The notes beneath the pieces are model-generated. The model saw only the letters and a list, made by a program, of their open reading frames with translations, made no database searches and was not told the DNA's origin. The translations under genes and the position numbers were made by a program. From Ctena decussata (Eukaryota > Mollusca > Bivalvia > Lucinida > Lucinidae): 64,000 nucleotides of DNA. This document shows positions 32,250-43,800 of this stretch, piece by piece. How positions within the stretch are numbered: the first letter of the stretch is position 1; the number at the start of each line of letters is the position of its first letter. The DNA lies in NCBI GenBank assembly GCA_963989385.1, contig OZ022502.1, forward strand, positions 1,642,501-1,706,500, read 5' to 3'.

Positions 32250-34197
32250 CAAGAGGGCCATGAGGCCCTGAATCGCTCACCTGAACAATTGGCAAGGTGG
32301 CTTATACTTATCATGTCCAAAATTGTCAAAATATGAGTTTTGGGTCAAAAGTCAAAGAATGACCATGACCACTTGTACCCATAAATCTTCATGTACTCAT
32401 TAAACAACCATATATACCATTTTTAGGCCAAAATCTCCAAAACTTTCCATAATTTCTTATGTTCTAGCATTTTCCCATATTTGACCATGCCGCAAAAAAG
32501 GTCAAGGTAAACCCAAGGTCACCATTTGAACAGTCTTGGTGGTACTCTAGTACTCCATGCTATTTACCAAGTTTCAGGGCCATAGGTGTATTGGTTCTGG
32601 GGAAGAAAAATATTAAAGATTTATCCCGTAAGTGGTAATGGCGGCCAAGTTGGTCATGTGACCTGGACCGTTTGAACAAATTTTCATTCAATCAACCCCT
32701 GGAGGCTCTATATGAAATGTGTTCACAATTGGCCCTTTGGCTTTTGAGGAAATGGTTGAAAATGTCAAAATATGAGCAATCTGGATCAAAGGTAAAAAAA
32801 TGACCTTGACCTCTTGTACTCATAATTCTTCATGAACTCATTAAGACAACTGTTTTTACCAATTTTTCAGGTCAAAATCTTCATAACTTTCCATGAAATC
32901 TTATGTTCTACCATTTTCCCATATTTGACCTTGCTGCAAAAGGTCAAGGTCAACACAAGGTCATAATTTGAACAATCTTGATAGTACTCAAGTACCCAAT
33001 GCTACTTACAAAGTCTCAAGGCCATCGGTCAATTGGTTCTGGAGAAGAAGATTTTTAAAGGTTTTTACCATATATGGGCGTGGCGGCCATGTTGGTCATG
33101 TGTCCAGGACCGTTAGATAATATTTTATTTCCATCAACCCCTCGAGGCTCTATATTAAATTTGGTTTCAATTGGCCCAGTGGTTTTAGAGCAGATTGATT
33201 GAAATTGTCAAAATTTGAGATTTCTGGGTCAAAGGTCAAAGAATGACCTTGACCTCTTGTACTCAAAAACCTTCATGTACTCATTAAGATGATTCTATGT
33301 ACCAATTTTTAGGCCAAGATCTTCAAAACTTACCATGAAATCTCATGTTCTAGCATTTTCCCATATTTGACCTTGCCGTAAAAAAGGTCAAGGTCAACCC
33401 AGGGTCATAATTTGAACAATCTTGATAGTACTTGAGTACCCAATGCTACATACCGAGTTTCAAGGCCATCGGTCCACTGGTTCTGGAGAAGAAGATTTTT
33501 AAAGGTTTTTACCATATATGGGCGTGGTGGCCATGTTGGTCATGTGACCTCGACTGTATGCACAAATTTTCATTCCCTCAACCCCTGGAGGATCTATATG
33601 AAATTTGGTTACAATTGGCCTAGTGGTTTTTGAAGAGATTGTTTGATATTGTCAAAATATGAGAGTTCTGGGTCAAAGGTCAAAGAATGACCTTGACCTC
33701 TTGTACTCATAAATCTTCATGTAGTCATTAAGATGACTGTAGGTACCAATTTTTAGACCAAAATCTTCAACAGTTTCCAAGATATCTTATGTTGCAGCAT
33801 TTTGCCATATAAAAGCATGAGTAAGCAAATTTGACCTTACCGTAAAAAAGGTCAAGGTCAACCCAAGGTCATAATTTGAACAATCTTGGTAGTACTCGTG
33901 TACCCGATGCCACATACCAAGTTTCAAGACCATCGACCTATTGGTTCTGGAGAAGATTTTTTCAGGTTTTTACCATATATGGGCATGGCGGCCATGTTGG
34001 TCATGTGACCAGGACCGTTTGAACAACTTTTCGTTCCTAAGGTCCCATGAGGCTCTATATGAAATTTGGTTACAATCGGCCCAGCGGTTTCAGAGGAGAA
34101 GTCGTTTGAAATTGTGGACGGACGACGGACGGACGACGGACGCCGGAGCCTTACCATCCTATAAGCTCCCCCGGAGCCTCTGGCTCAGGTGAGCTAA
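32250..34197 (+). mobile_element. Stem-loop TE family B, copy 2, tandem to copy 1
   Basis: Starts CAAGAGGGCC-ATGA-GGCCC one base after copy 1 ends. It has three to four tandem units of about 440 bp, the same GACGGACGACGG tract, and the end GGAGCC-TCT-GGCTC-AGGTGAGCTAA. It is the same family as copy 1, with diverged units, so it is probably a separate insertion at the end of the first and not a recent duplication. Confidence 0.88.
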
Positions 34198-34298
34198 AAA
34201 GTTTCTAAAACACATTATATACACTTTTATTAACACGTAACATCAGAATTTTGGTCATTTTTTCTTCCCCTCCCCTTTAAGTTTAAATCTAGGTTAAA

Positions 34299-34649
34299 CC
34301 AGAGGACCACTGGTCCTGTAGCTCACCTGAGTCACTGTGTCCTCACCATTCATGCGTATGTAGCAAATTCTGCAATATGGCTGAATTTCTAAATTATCCA
34401 GGATTGTATGCCTGTCCTAGTTATCAGCAAGATTTAGTGAAGTTTCAATATAAAATTAAGTTGCTATGCCGAGAACAAGGTCAAATATGGGCTATTTAAG
34501 CATTCGAAGGCGAGTAACTCCAATGCAAAATGTACAAAATAGTTGAATTTCAATCTCATCTGAGGGCCTGTTCTGGTTAAAAGCAATTTTGATCATGTTC
34601 CGATAAATATATGGCTTCAATTGCAGACATTTACTGAATAACAATAATT
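34299..34649 (+). mobile_element. Stem-loop TE family C, 5' fragment
   Basis: Starts CCAGAGGACC-ACT-GGTCCTGTAGCTCACCTGAG, as in the full family C copies at 40.2 and 51.4 kb. It is cut off by the inverted-repeat element at 34650. No 3' end was found, probably because of deletion toward the exon at 34971. Confidence 0.8.
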
Positions 34650-34938
34650 GGGCCAAACACGAGAAAACCAACAAAGTGGTTGTGTGCCCACCGCAGACTC
34701 AGATAAGCCTGGGCATCTGCCCAGTCTGATCAGAGTCTTCACTAAGAGCTTAAAGGGTAGCTTAGGGTCTAAGCTACATGTAGCTTCATAGGAACAGTGA
34801 AAACTCTGATCAGACTGACCCTAAGCTTCTCTTTAAGCACTTAGTGAAAACTCTGATCAGACTGGGCAGAGGCCCAGGCTGATCTGAGACTGCGCTGAGG
34901 GCACAACCACATTGTTGGTTTTGTCGAGTCGCGGCTCA
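34650..34938. mobile_element. MITE family M, copy 1
   Basis: Ends are inverted: ACACGAGAAAACCAACAAAG at the left and a matching TTTGTTGGTTTT-type block followed by GTCGAGTCGCGGCTC at the right. The interior has repeated CTCTGATCAGACTGGGCA blocks in inverted arrangement, so the whole unit can fold. Three more copies lie at 60141, 62468 and 63079. Confidence 0.8.
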
Positions 34939-34970
34939 TATCTAAAATTACTGTCAGTATCTAAAATTAC

Positions 34971-35236
34971 CTCAAAATCGACTTCATTCCAATGTCCCCA
35001 GCCTTCGTTATCGGGTGCTTGTTCACACTGTTGAGCTTTCTCGTTAGAACATATATGTACTTCGTGACTATTAAATGTCTCAAACTTCAGTGAGTAAGCA
35101 TTAAATCCTATGTGAGCACTGTATGGTAGGTTGTACGTGTAGATATTGAGGTACGACAGAGTAGCGTCTTTGTTTCTGTCGCCGAGGGTAAAGTTGAGTT
35201 CAGGAATAGTGATTTTCACATGATGCTCACTGTCAT
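34971..35236 (-). CDS. Coding exon of the minus-strand gene (266 bp, 88 codons)
   Basis: The acceptor TTTATTTGTTTCAG at 35237 and the donor GAG/GTAATT at 34970 bound an open exon that starts with two bases (phase 1) and ends on a whole codon (phase 0). It encodes D-S-E-H-H-V-K-I-T-I-P-E-L, then Y-L-N-I-Y-T-Y-N-L-P-Y-S-A-H-I-G-F, two cysteines (V-H-I-C-S-N-E, Q-Q-C-E-Q), and G-W-G-H-W-N-E-V-D-F-E. It looks like part of a folded, possibly extracellular beta-rich domain, but I do not recognise a family. The upstream exon 45022-45160 ends in phase 1 with G, so the joint codon is GAT (Asp). Codon use and composition differ clearly from the flanking repeats. The donor lies 33 bp before a family M element. 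Confidence 0.75.
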
Positions 35237-35880
35237 CTGAAACAAATAAAACATTTTATCAGAATCTTTATTATATGACCACAGTTTCATTTGCTCATTT
35301 AAAGTCATACGTGAGTCAGTATTTTTCAATAACTGACCAGTGAGTAGGTCTGTATCACATTTTAAGCTGATGCTATTTGTATTTTCACAATGTGACATTT
35401 CAAGATGTTACTTCGCAAGACAATACCATGTCTTATCATGGGAAACTGAATTTACACTAATCAGGTAATAAAATGATTACTGATCTGTATTTCAATGAAT
35501 ATGCATACTGACCTCCGCTTCTTCTCAGTCAAAATGTAGTTTGCAGGTCGATAAAACTGCATTATCACCTCGAGGAAGGTCAATAATTGTACACTATTAC
35601 TTTTAACATTTCTAGCATTTCTAGCCTTTATTGTTCAATTCAAAGGTGAGTGGGTAAACTTGCAGAGGCAGTAACTCTACTATTTCTGCCTCCCAAGCCT
35701 GTGGGGGTCTACTCTCAAAGCAAAGAATTTGCTCCGCTTAAAGGAAAGAAATAGAACCCCATTTCAAAGAGCTATCCCATCCAGAGAAGCAAACAGGAAT
35801 TCATGAAAGTTAATATAACATTATTTTTAGAAGACACAGGGGGCGTTTATTAGAGCAGGAGCATTTGTTATGATTTTCAG
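35237..35880. other. Intron, 3' part
   Basis: Non-coding sequence next to the acceptor, probably a surviving part of the original intron. A reversed family Z fragment lies at about 35670-35820 (AATTTGCTCCGCTTAAAGG, GCTATCCCATCCAGAGAAGC). Confidence 0.55.
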
Positions 35881-36568
35881 CTCACCTGGCCCGAAGGGCC
35901 ATAGTTAGCTATTGTTATACCAATGCGTCCGGCGTGCGTCGTCCCGTGCATCGTCCGTCAACACCTAAAAACAAAATTTCAAACAGCTTATTCTGTAAAA
36001 CAACTGGTCCCATGATTCTCAAATTTCACATGGAGCATGACCTGACACCAGGGTCTCAGAATTGTAAAATTGGGTCAGGCTGAAAATCCAAGATGGCAGC
36101 TGTTACTAAAAATAGCAAAAACAACAAAATAAACTTCCTCTCCAGAACCACTGGGTATATTTGTCTAAATTTTGGCATGGTACATCAGTGAAACCTTGGT
36201 ATTCAAAATTTTAAAAATGAAAAAATCTGTAGCGGAGTTTTGTCACAGTGACCTACTTTCTGTTTACGAGTGTAATTTTGCTCCAATGCCACTGTCAGAA
36301 AACGACTTATTCAAACAACTTCAAACAACTTCTTCTGTAAAACCACTGAACCCATAGGTCTCAAATTTCACATGGAGCATGACCAGACTGCAGGGTTTCA
36401 AAATTGTAAAATTGGGTCAGGTCAAGAATCCAAGATGGCCGCCGTTACAAAAAAAATAACAAAAACAACAAAATCAACTTCTTCTCCAGAACCGTTTGGT
36501 ATATTTGGTTGAAAGTTTGCATGAAAGATGAATGGGACCTTGGGATGATTAAAATTGTAAAAATGAAA

Positions 36569-37573
36569 CAAGAAATGTTACAGTGTGTAACAAATGCCCC
36601 CGAAGGCCCCTTAAACTAACCTTTGCCCCTTTAACTGACATTTGAGTCCTGGTTGTGACTGTGACCTTGAGTGTGGAGCCTGAGTCTTACACATGACATT
36701 CAGTAGTTTTTAAGTAATTGAGGATAAATGAGTTGATATTTGACCTCTGGCTATGACCTTGACCTTGGATGTGAAAATGAATGTCTTGAGAATGGCAAAT
36801 CTTCTCAGTAGGCTTTATCTTTCTGTGATGTTTGCTTTGGTACTTTTCTGAGTAATTGCAGAGACATGATTTGACCTCTGACCCCAGATTGTGACCTTGA
36901 ACTTGGATTTGGTAGCGTAAATATTGTGTATAACACACCTTCTCATTATGGTTTACCTTTCTGTGAAGTTTGATGAAAGTCGCTTCAGCAGGTTTCAAGT
37001 TATCGCAGAGGCAAGATTTGACCTTTGACCCCTGATTGTGACCTTGACAGTTGTAACCTAAATCTTATGTGTGTCACACCTTCTCATTATGCTTCATCTT
37101 TCTGTGAAGTTTCATTCAATTTGCTTCAGTAGTTTATAAGTTATCGCTGAAACACGATTTTGAGACACAATTGACCTCTGACCCAACTGTGACCTTGACC
37201 TTGGGTGTAAGGACCTAAGTCCTGTGCCCTACACACCTTCTCATTATGCTTTATCTATCTGTGAAGTTTGATCGAATTTGCTTCAGCAGTTTTAAAGTTA
37301 TCGCTGAGACACGATTTTTAGACACAGTTTGACCTCTGACCCAATTGTGGCCTTGACCTTGGGCGTAGGGACCTAAGTCTTGTGCGCGACACACCTTCAT
37401 ATTGTGCTTTATCTATCAGTGAAGTTCCATCAAATTTGCTTCAGTAGTTTTAAAGTTATAGCTGAGACACGATTTGTAACGGACGGACGGAAAGACGGAC
37501 GGACGGACAGACGGACTGACGGACGGACGGTGCGATTTTAATATGCCACCCGAAGTTCCTTCGGGGGGCATAA
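36569..37573 (+). mobile_element. Stem-loop TE, family I, complete
   Basis: Starts CAAGAA with hairpin TGTTACA-GTG-TGTAACA and then ATGCCCCCGAAGG, and ends with the complementary CCTTCGGGGGGCATAA. In between are five tandem units of about 150 bp with TGACCTTGACCTTGG-type motifs and AAGTTATCGCTGAGACACGA, then a GACGGACGGACGG tract. Removing it restores the family A run of seven A (ATG-A7-TCT), so insertion caused no target duplication. Confidence 0.87.
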
Positions 37574-37592
37574 AAAATCTATCAGAGTGACC

Positions 37593-38062
37593 TATACTCG
37601 AAAAAAATATTAAAGGGTCAAACTTTTACCCCGCGATTTCTTGAACATTTCAAACATTTGGTAAAATAAATCATTTCCACCTTCCATTTCATTCATTTTA
37701 CAAGTTTTGTACACATGAAGTTTGAAAATATAGCCTATATCTTGACCAAGTCCAGACTTCAATTCACACTACCCTCAAAATCAGAGTTTTTTGAAGTCCA
37801 TAGGGAACAAATTCACCAAAATTTTTTATTTTGCCAATTCTAAATTTTTTTAAAAAATTGCTCAATAGTCATTAAGTAGGTCAGCAAGGGGTAGTTTGAC
37901 TTAAAGCTTGACCTTGGTCAAGACAAAGGCTATAGGTTCAAGCTTCACGTGTATAAAACTTGTAAAATGAATAAAATGGAAGGTAGAAATGATCTATTTT
38001 ACCAAATGTCTGAAATGTTCCAGAAATCGCGGGGTAAAACTTTGACCCTTTTTTTGAGTATA
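37593..38062. mobile_element. Long-arm MITE in family A sequence
   Basis: Arms of about 150 bp are inverted copies: TATACTCGAAAAAAATA, AGGGTCAAA, CCCCGCGATTTCT and ACCTTCCATTT at the left return as reverse complements ending TTTGAGTATA at the right. The flanks suggest a TA-type target. No coding sequence. Confidence 0.82.
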
Positions 38063-39646
38063 TTTAGCGCTTACAAGACCGATTTTGCTCAAATGTCATT
38101 ATCTCAAGAAAACGAAATCGATTCTGGTCAGATTTGGTCAGAAATGGTCCTTGAATGGAATTATTTCAATTTTGTGCCAGTTGACTATCCAAGATGGCCA
38201 CCATAGGGGCTGTTCTAAAAATAGCACAAACATAAAAATGACAATTACTCAAGAACCCTTGAATGGAATAGACCTTTTTCACACTGTTTCTGCGCATGCG
38301 TGTACCTCTTAGGTAACGCGATATTTTACGATGATCGGCGAGACTTTACATAAATTGGGCAATTGGATTTTAAGGCATTGAGACTTTCAATGTAATCAGT
38401 TAAAATTAATTGTTTTAATCATTTCTGTCTGATTTCTTTTCGTTTTAGAAAAGCTTGGCACAAAGATCATGTAAAGTGAAAGGCATATCGCAAAGAGAAA
38501 TATTTATTCCTAATTATTTCATCTATTACCTGACATCTAGCCTGGCTACAGTCGAATCTGTATATTACTCTGGTGGTCAGATTCGCCTGGTAACTTTCAG
38601 AAGAGGTTCTGCAATATGATACTCTTCTCACAAATTCTTAAGTTAATAAAAGCAACGTTACAAGTGCCATAAAGTGCCCATTAGACTAGCAGAGATCTTT
38701 ATCTCCATCACCCTCAGAAATCAATTAGTTTTGGTTTCTCAATCTGTCTGTGAATTTTAGGGGAAGAGTTTAAAACCTGGAATGGAACACAGTGGAATGG
38801 AATGGAATGGATGACATAATCTACTGTGAATTGGTTACAATTGCTCCAAGAGCATGGGACAGTGGTTCTCTTCAGAAAGAAATGACTTCTTCAGAGGGAA
38901 AATTCTTTCCTTTAAAAGTGCAATTCCAAATCGATGGAAAAAGGTGGACAAGACCATTCCAGTTCACTGTGTTCCATTCCACATTTTAAACAACGCCATA
39001 TTAGAAGATCTGATAGTATATTATTTCAACAGTGGCAAATTTACATTATGGCCAGCTGTCTTAAACCAATAACAGGCGATCAGCTGTATCACATTTTTCA
39101 TTCCAATGTTAACAGATTCTGTCCTCACCAGTCATGATATGATTCATGACAGTAGGACTTCTCTTAAATCAGACATGTATGCATTGGATCTTGATTGGTG
39201 CTGATCAGATCAAAATATGTTTTTTTTTCATACATTTGAATGTAGATGTATTAAATGTCTGTTCTTAAAATTTCTCCAGAGCTGTTTGAATTTTTTGTAG
39301 ATAATTTATTTTACTCTAAATTCTTCAACCATGAGCTACATATATGTCTTTCTCCCTATTCTAATTTGAACAAATCAATGTGTCATAATTCTTTGGTGAC
39401 TAGGCTTCATTGTGATAACACACAGTCAATCTTCTCTTAAATGGGCCAAACAAGTTTCAACAGAGTAGACCCAGATAAGACTGTTCAGGGGAAATATGAA
39501 CAGTGTTTGGCATTTACTTAATTTTCTGTAAAACACTCACTCAAGCATAAAATGAATTAGTCCAAAACCTAAATGTAGATTTTTTTCTTAAAAAATCAAT
39601 GGGCTCGAATTTATTGTCTTTAGATAGCTTCATATTCTCTAAACAC

Positions 39647-39690
39647 GGAGGGGGTGGGGTGGGGGATGGGGGTGGGGTGGGGGGTGGAGG
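39647..39690 (+). other. G-rich tract with G-quadruplex potential
   Basis: Six runs of four to six G separated by single T or AT, then TGGAGG. This exceeds the usual four-run requirement for an intramolecular quadruplex on the + strand. Its role is unknown. Confidence 0.85.
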
Positions 39691-40207
39691 TCTTGACTAA
39701 TACTGATCTGATCAGTTGGACAAACCTGAATCTGCAAACAGTGTAGACCATGATGAGACTGCTCTGGAAAGGTATAAACACTCTTTTGCTTTTACTCATT
39801 TTTTCTGTTAAACACCCCCTCAACTATAAAATGAACCAGTCCAACATCAAAAGATAGAATAATCCATTACAGAAAATTGGTGGCCCAGGTTTAATGTATT
39901 TAGTTTCCTGTTCTCAACGCCTGTTGAGTTATAAAAACAAGTTGCCACAGAACATTAGCTTTATCAGATTGACCATCTGTGTTTACATCTTCAAATTGCT
40001 TCTTACATAAAAATCTGCCACTGCAGCACCATGAAAGGCTGGACAAAAGGTCAGCAAAGTTCGCTAACCAAGATTTGGGAAAAATCTCAGATGCAAGTAA
40101 CCAGACCCTATGTTCCTTTGCAGGGGATATATTGAACATAGGGTCTGTAGCCAGACTACCTGACATCTACCGTCCATTTCTTTGAACGAGGTCTGAACAA
40201 TCAGAAA

Positions 40208-42203
40208 ACCAGAGGACCATTGGTCCTGTAGCTCACCTGAGTCCATGCATCCTCAGCACTCAGGGGTAAGTAACTCTAAGGCAAATTGTACAATATGACA
40301 GAATTTTGAAGTCTGCTTCTTGAGAACATTTCTGTAAAACTTTTGTCAAAATATCTACTGTAACACAGAAATAAATGCTAATTTACATTTTTCCCATTAT
40401 AAGTCTATGGAAACTTTAAGTTGCCATCGCAACAAACCACATGGGCAACAATAATAAAAAACTGTAATTCAATAGAGGCTATTACTAAGATCCTTTCAGT
40501 AAAGTTTCAGGTTTATCCTCCAATTAGTTTCTGAGTAGATGATTTTTGAGTATGTTTTCTGTTTTTAACCATTTGGTTACCATGGCAACCAGACAAATTG
40601 TGCCTTTGCATAAATTTCATGCGGTTGCTAGAGGACTATTCCAGGAACAATTCTGTAAAAGTTTTGTCAAAATATCTGCAGCCATATAGCTATGAATGAA
40701 AATTTTCAACTTTCCTATCATAAGTCAATGGCAACTTAAAGTTGCAACAGAAACAAAACTACTGGAGCAACTGCCATGAAAAACAGTATTTTTTATAGAG
40801 GCTAGTATTAAGATCCCTTCTGTAAAGTTTCAGCTGTATTGGTCTCATAGTTTTTGAGATGATTTTTTAACAATTTTTCAATTTTTCCGTTGCCATGGAA
40901 ACCGGCCAAATTCTGCAATTTGCATAAATTTAATAAGGCTGCTTGAGGACTACTCAAGGAACATTTCTATGAAAGTTTTGTCATAATATCTGCACCGACA
41001 TAGCAATAAATGCAAATTTTCTATTTTTGCCATTATAAGTCAATGGCAACTTTAAGTTCCCATAGCAACCAATTGCTAGAGCATTTGCCAAGAAAAACAT
41101 TACTTTTATAGAAGCCAGTACTAAGATCCTTTCTGTGGTTGCATAGAGATGATTTTTTAATATTTTTTCTTTTTTAATCATTCGGTTGCCATGACAACCA
41201 GCCAAATTGTGCAATTTACATAAATTTCATGTGGTTGATAGAGGACTACTCAAGGAACATTTCTGTAAAAGTTTTGTCAAAATATCTGCAGTGACAGAGC
41301 AATAAATGCAAATTTTCTATTTTGCCATTTTAAGTCAATGGCATCTTTAAGTTCCCATAGCAACCAATTGCTAGAGCATTTGCCAAGAAAAACATTACTT
41401 TTATAGAAGCCAGTACTAAGATCCTTTCTGTGAAGTTTGGGCCTTATTGGTTCCATAGTTTCTGAGGAGATGATTTTTGAATATTTTTTTTTATTTTTAA
41501 TCATTCGGTTGCCATGGCAATCAGCCAAATTGTGCAATTGGCATAAATTTCATGTGGTTGATAGAGGACTACTCAAGGAATATTTCTGTAAAAGTTTTGA
41601 ATAAATATCTGCACCGACATAGCAATAAATGCAAATTTTCTATTTTGCCATTATAAGTCAATGGCAACTTTAAGTTCCCATAGCAACCAAACTGCTAGAG
41701 CAATTGCCAAGAAAAACAGTACTTTTATAGAAGCCAGTACTAACATCCTTTCCATGCAGTTTGAGCTTAATTGGTTGCATAGTTTCTGAGGAGATGATTT
41801 TTGAATATTCTTTCTATTTTTAATCATTCGGTTGCCATGGTAACCAGCCAAATTGTGCAATTTACATAAATTTCATGTGGCTGATAGAGAACTACTCAAG
41901 GAACATTTCTGTAAAAGTTTTGTCAAAATATCTGCAGTGACAGAGCAATAAATGCAAATTTTCAATTTTTCCCATACAAGTCAATGGAAACTTTAAGTTG
42001 TCATAGCAACCAAAGTTCTGAAGCGATTTGGATAAAAAACAGTGTTATTGGTCCCCCCTGCCTATAGATGTCATATGTGAAATTTGGTTACAATGGGCCT
42101 TGTAGTTTCAGAGGAGATGTCGTTTGAAAATGTTGACGGACGGACGACGGATGCCTGCCTATACTATAAGCTCACCTGTGAGCCTTCGGCTCAGGTGAGC
42201 TAA
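40208..42203 (+). mobile_element. Stem-loop TE family C, copy 2, complete
   Basis: Starts CCAGAGGACC-ATT-GGTCCTGTAGCTCACCTGAG. Five tandem units of about 320 bp follow, each with AAGTCAATGGCAACTTTAAG, GGTTGCCATGGCAACC-like and CATGTGGTTGATAGAGGAC blocks. It ends with a GACGGACGGACGACGG tract and the hairpin CTCACCTGTGAGCC-TTC-GGCTCAGGTGAG, then CTAA. No protein. Confidence 0.9.
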
Positions 42204-42499
42204 TAATATGTGTGGTTTGATATTTTACTAAATAAATAAAGGAAAATAGATACCTTAAAGGATCAAATAATCCCTAAATAATTGTCTTGTCTCATAAATT
42301 ACTCTAATTGTTTGTTGTTATTTCAATAGTCATAGTGGCGCATCTGAAGAGGCTCAACGTATCGATTGCCGCACCTCCCGGCGTCCGAAGTCTGTTTATC
42401 AATTACTTAATTATCTGAGGGTCTATTAACAATTAACTCAATCAATAGACCACGTTATTCGTTGACACCTCTTATTAATGTTGACAATTTTATTTTCAA

Positions 42500-42870
42500 T
42501 GTGGGGGAGGTGGTCTGGCGGGCTATGTTTTTTTTTTCTTTTCTTTTGTTTTACAGAACAGAAATTGTATTCAGACGTAAACTATACAGTTTCAAGTCTG
42601 TCAAAATACATTTCGAATACATACATAGATCACACACCAAATGGCTTTCACTTAGTGCTGGTTATAACTTCCAGTGCCGGGGCGTGCTACTTATTTGGAT
42701 AAAAGTAGGGCAAGGGCCTACTTGGCTTGCAGTAGCCGTGGCCTGGGTTGTTAGGTTATCATTTTCTATCTTTTTTTTTTCTTCTCCCCCCCCCCCTCCC
42801 TCCCACCCCTGTCTCTGGGAGATGGTCCGATATAGACTGTCTCAAAGGGCCGTTAAACCCCTAACAACAA
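42500..42870 (+). mobile_element. SINE-like repeat S2
   Basis: Contains CTTCCAGTGCCGGGGCGT, TTTGGATAAAAGTAGGGCAA, a pyrimidine tract and CTCAAAGGGCCGTTAAACCC near its end, matching an inverted copy at 45688-45930. It has no clear Pol III boxes, so the class is uncertain. Confidence 0.65.
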
Positions 42871-42879
42871 CCAACCATT

Positions 42880-43800
42880 AATTTCATTGCATATCGGTAG
42901 GCAAATCATACTCATTTATCCAGAACAAATTTACATGCAAGTCAGTTGATAATGCAATACTAATAATACTAATGATAACAATGATATTTTTACTACAATT
43001 ATCAATGATAATATAGACACATTTAAAAGCTACCAATTTGCACGTTTTTAGCCAGTAAATGTAATAATGGCAGGGAAAAAAAATAATAAAAATAAAAAAA
43101 AAATGATATATTTTCACTATTATTATTATCATCATCATTAAGATTATTATTATAAATGCAAAGGATACATAAAACATTTAATTTCGAATTTCGAGAAACC
43201 AAAAAGTGAAACTGGCTATTTGCTTCATCTTCAGAAAATCGAAATCCGCAGAACTTATTTCCTCAAAACTAATTTGATTTCAAAATAGAAAAAATAAATA
43301 AATGAATAAATATATTAATAAATAAATACAAAGCATCTATTTAATATTTATAACAAATTCATAACTGTCGTAATAATTACAAAATGCCTAGCTGCATGAT
43401 TTTTCTGTACGTAAAATATTAGTAATAAAATTACTTCTGAAATTAAATGTGTGAAATCGCGGATGATTAAATGAAAATAAAACTATGAATGAATATCAAA
43501 ACGTGTAAGAAATTTTGAGGAAAAGAAAGAATGCTAGAAACAATAGATCACAGATTTGTAAAATGATTACCGGTGCATGACACGCTGATTGGAACATTAA
43601 TTTTTTGTGCATTTCAAATATTTTCCATGTTACTGTTACTGTAATTATATTCTTTTCCTTTCAAGTTAGGTTTTGAAATCAAAATATAATAATAAATCTC
43701 GTTTTTAATAATTTAATTTATATATTAATCGATTATTATCAAAAAGCCTATTGATATGTGTTGCTATATCAAAGGTTATGCCCCACGCGTGTGACGTAAC
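42880..43800. other. AT-rich DNA with short simple repeats
   Basis: Interior of the 5.6-kb element. An ATT/ATC trinucleotide tract lies at about 43120-43145 and AAATA-type repeats at about 43290-43330. No gene seen. Confidence 0.5.

Noticed and set aside
42462..42881. A 139-codon plus-strand frame
   Set aside because: It spans a SINE-like repeat and a pyrimidine tract that recur in reverse at 45.7-45.9 kb.
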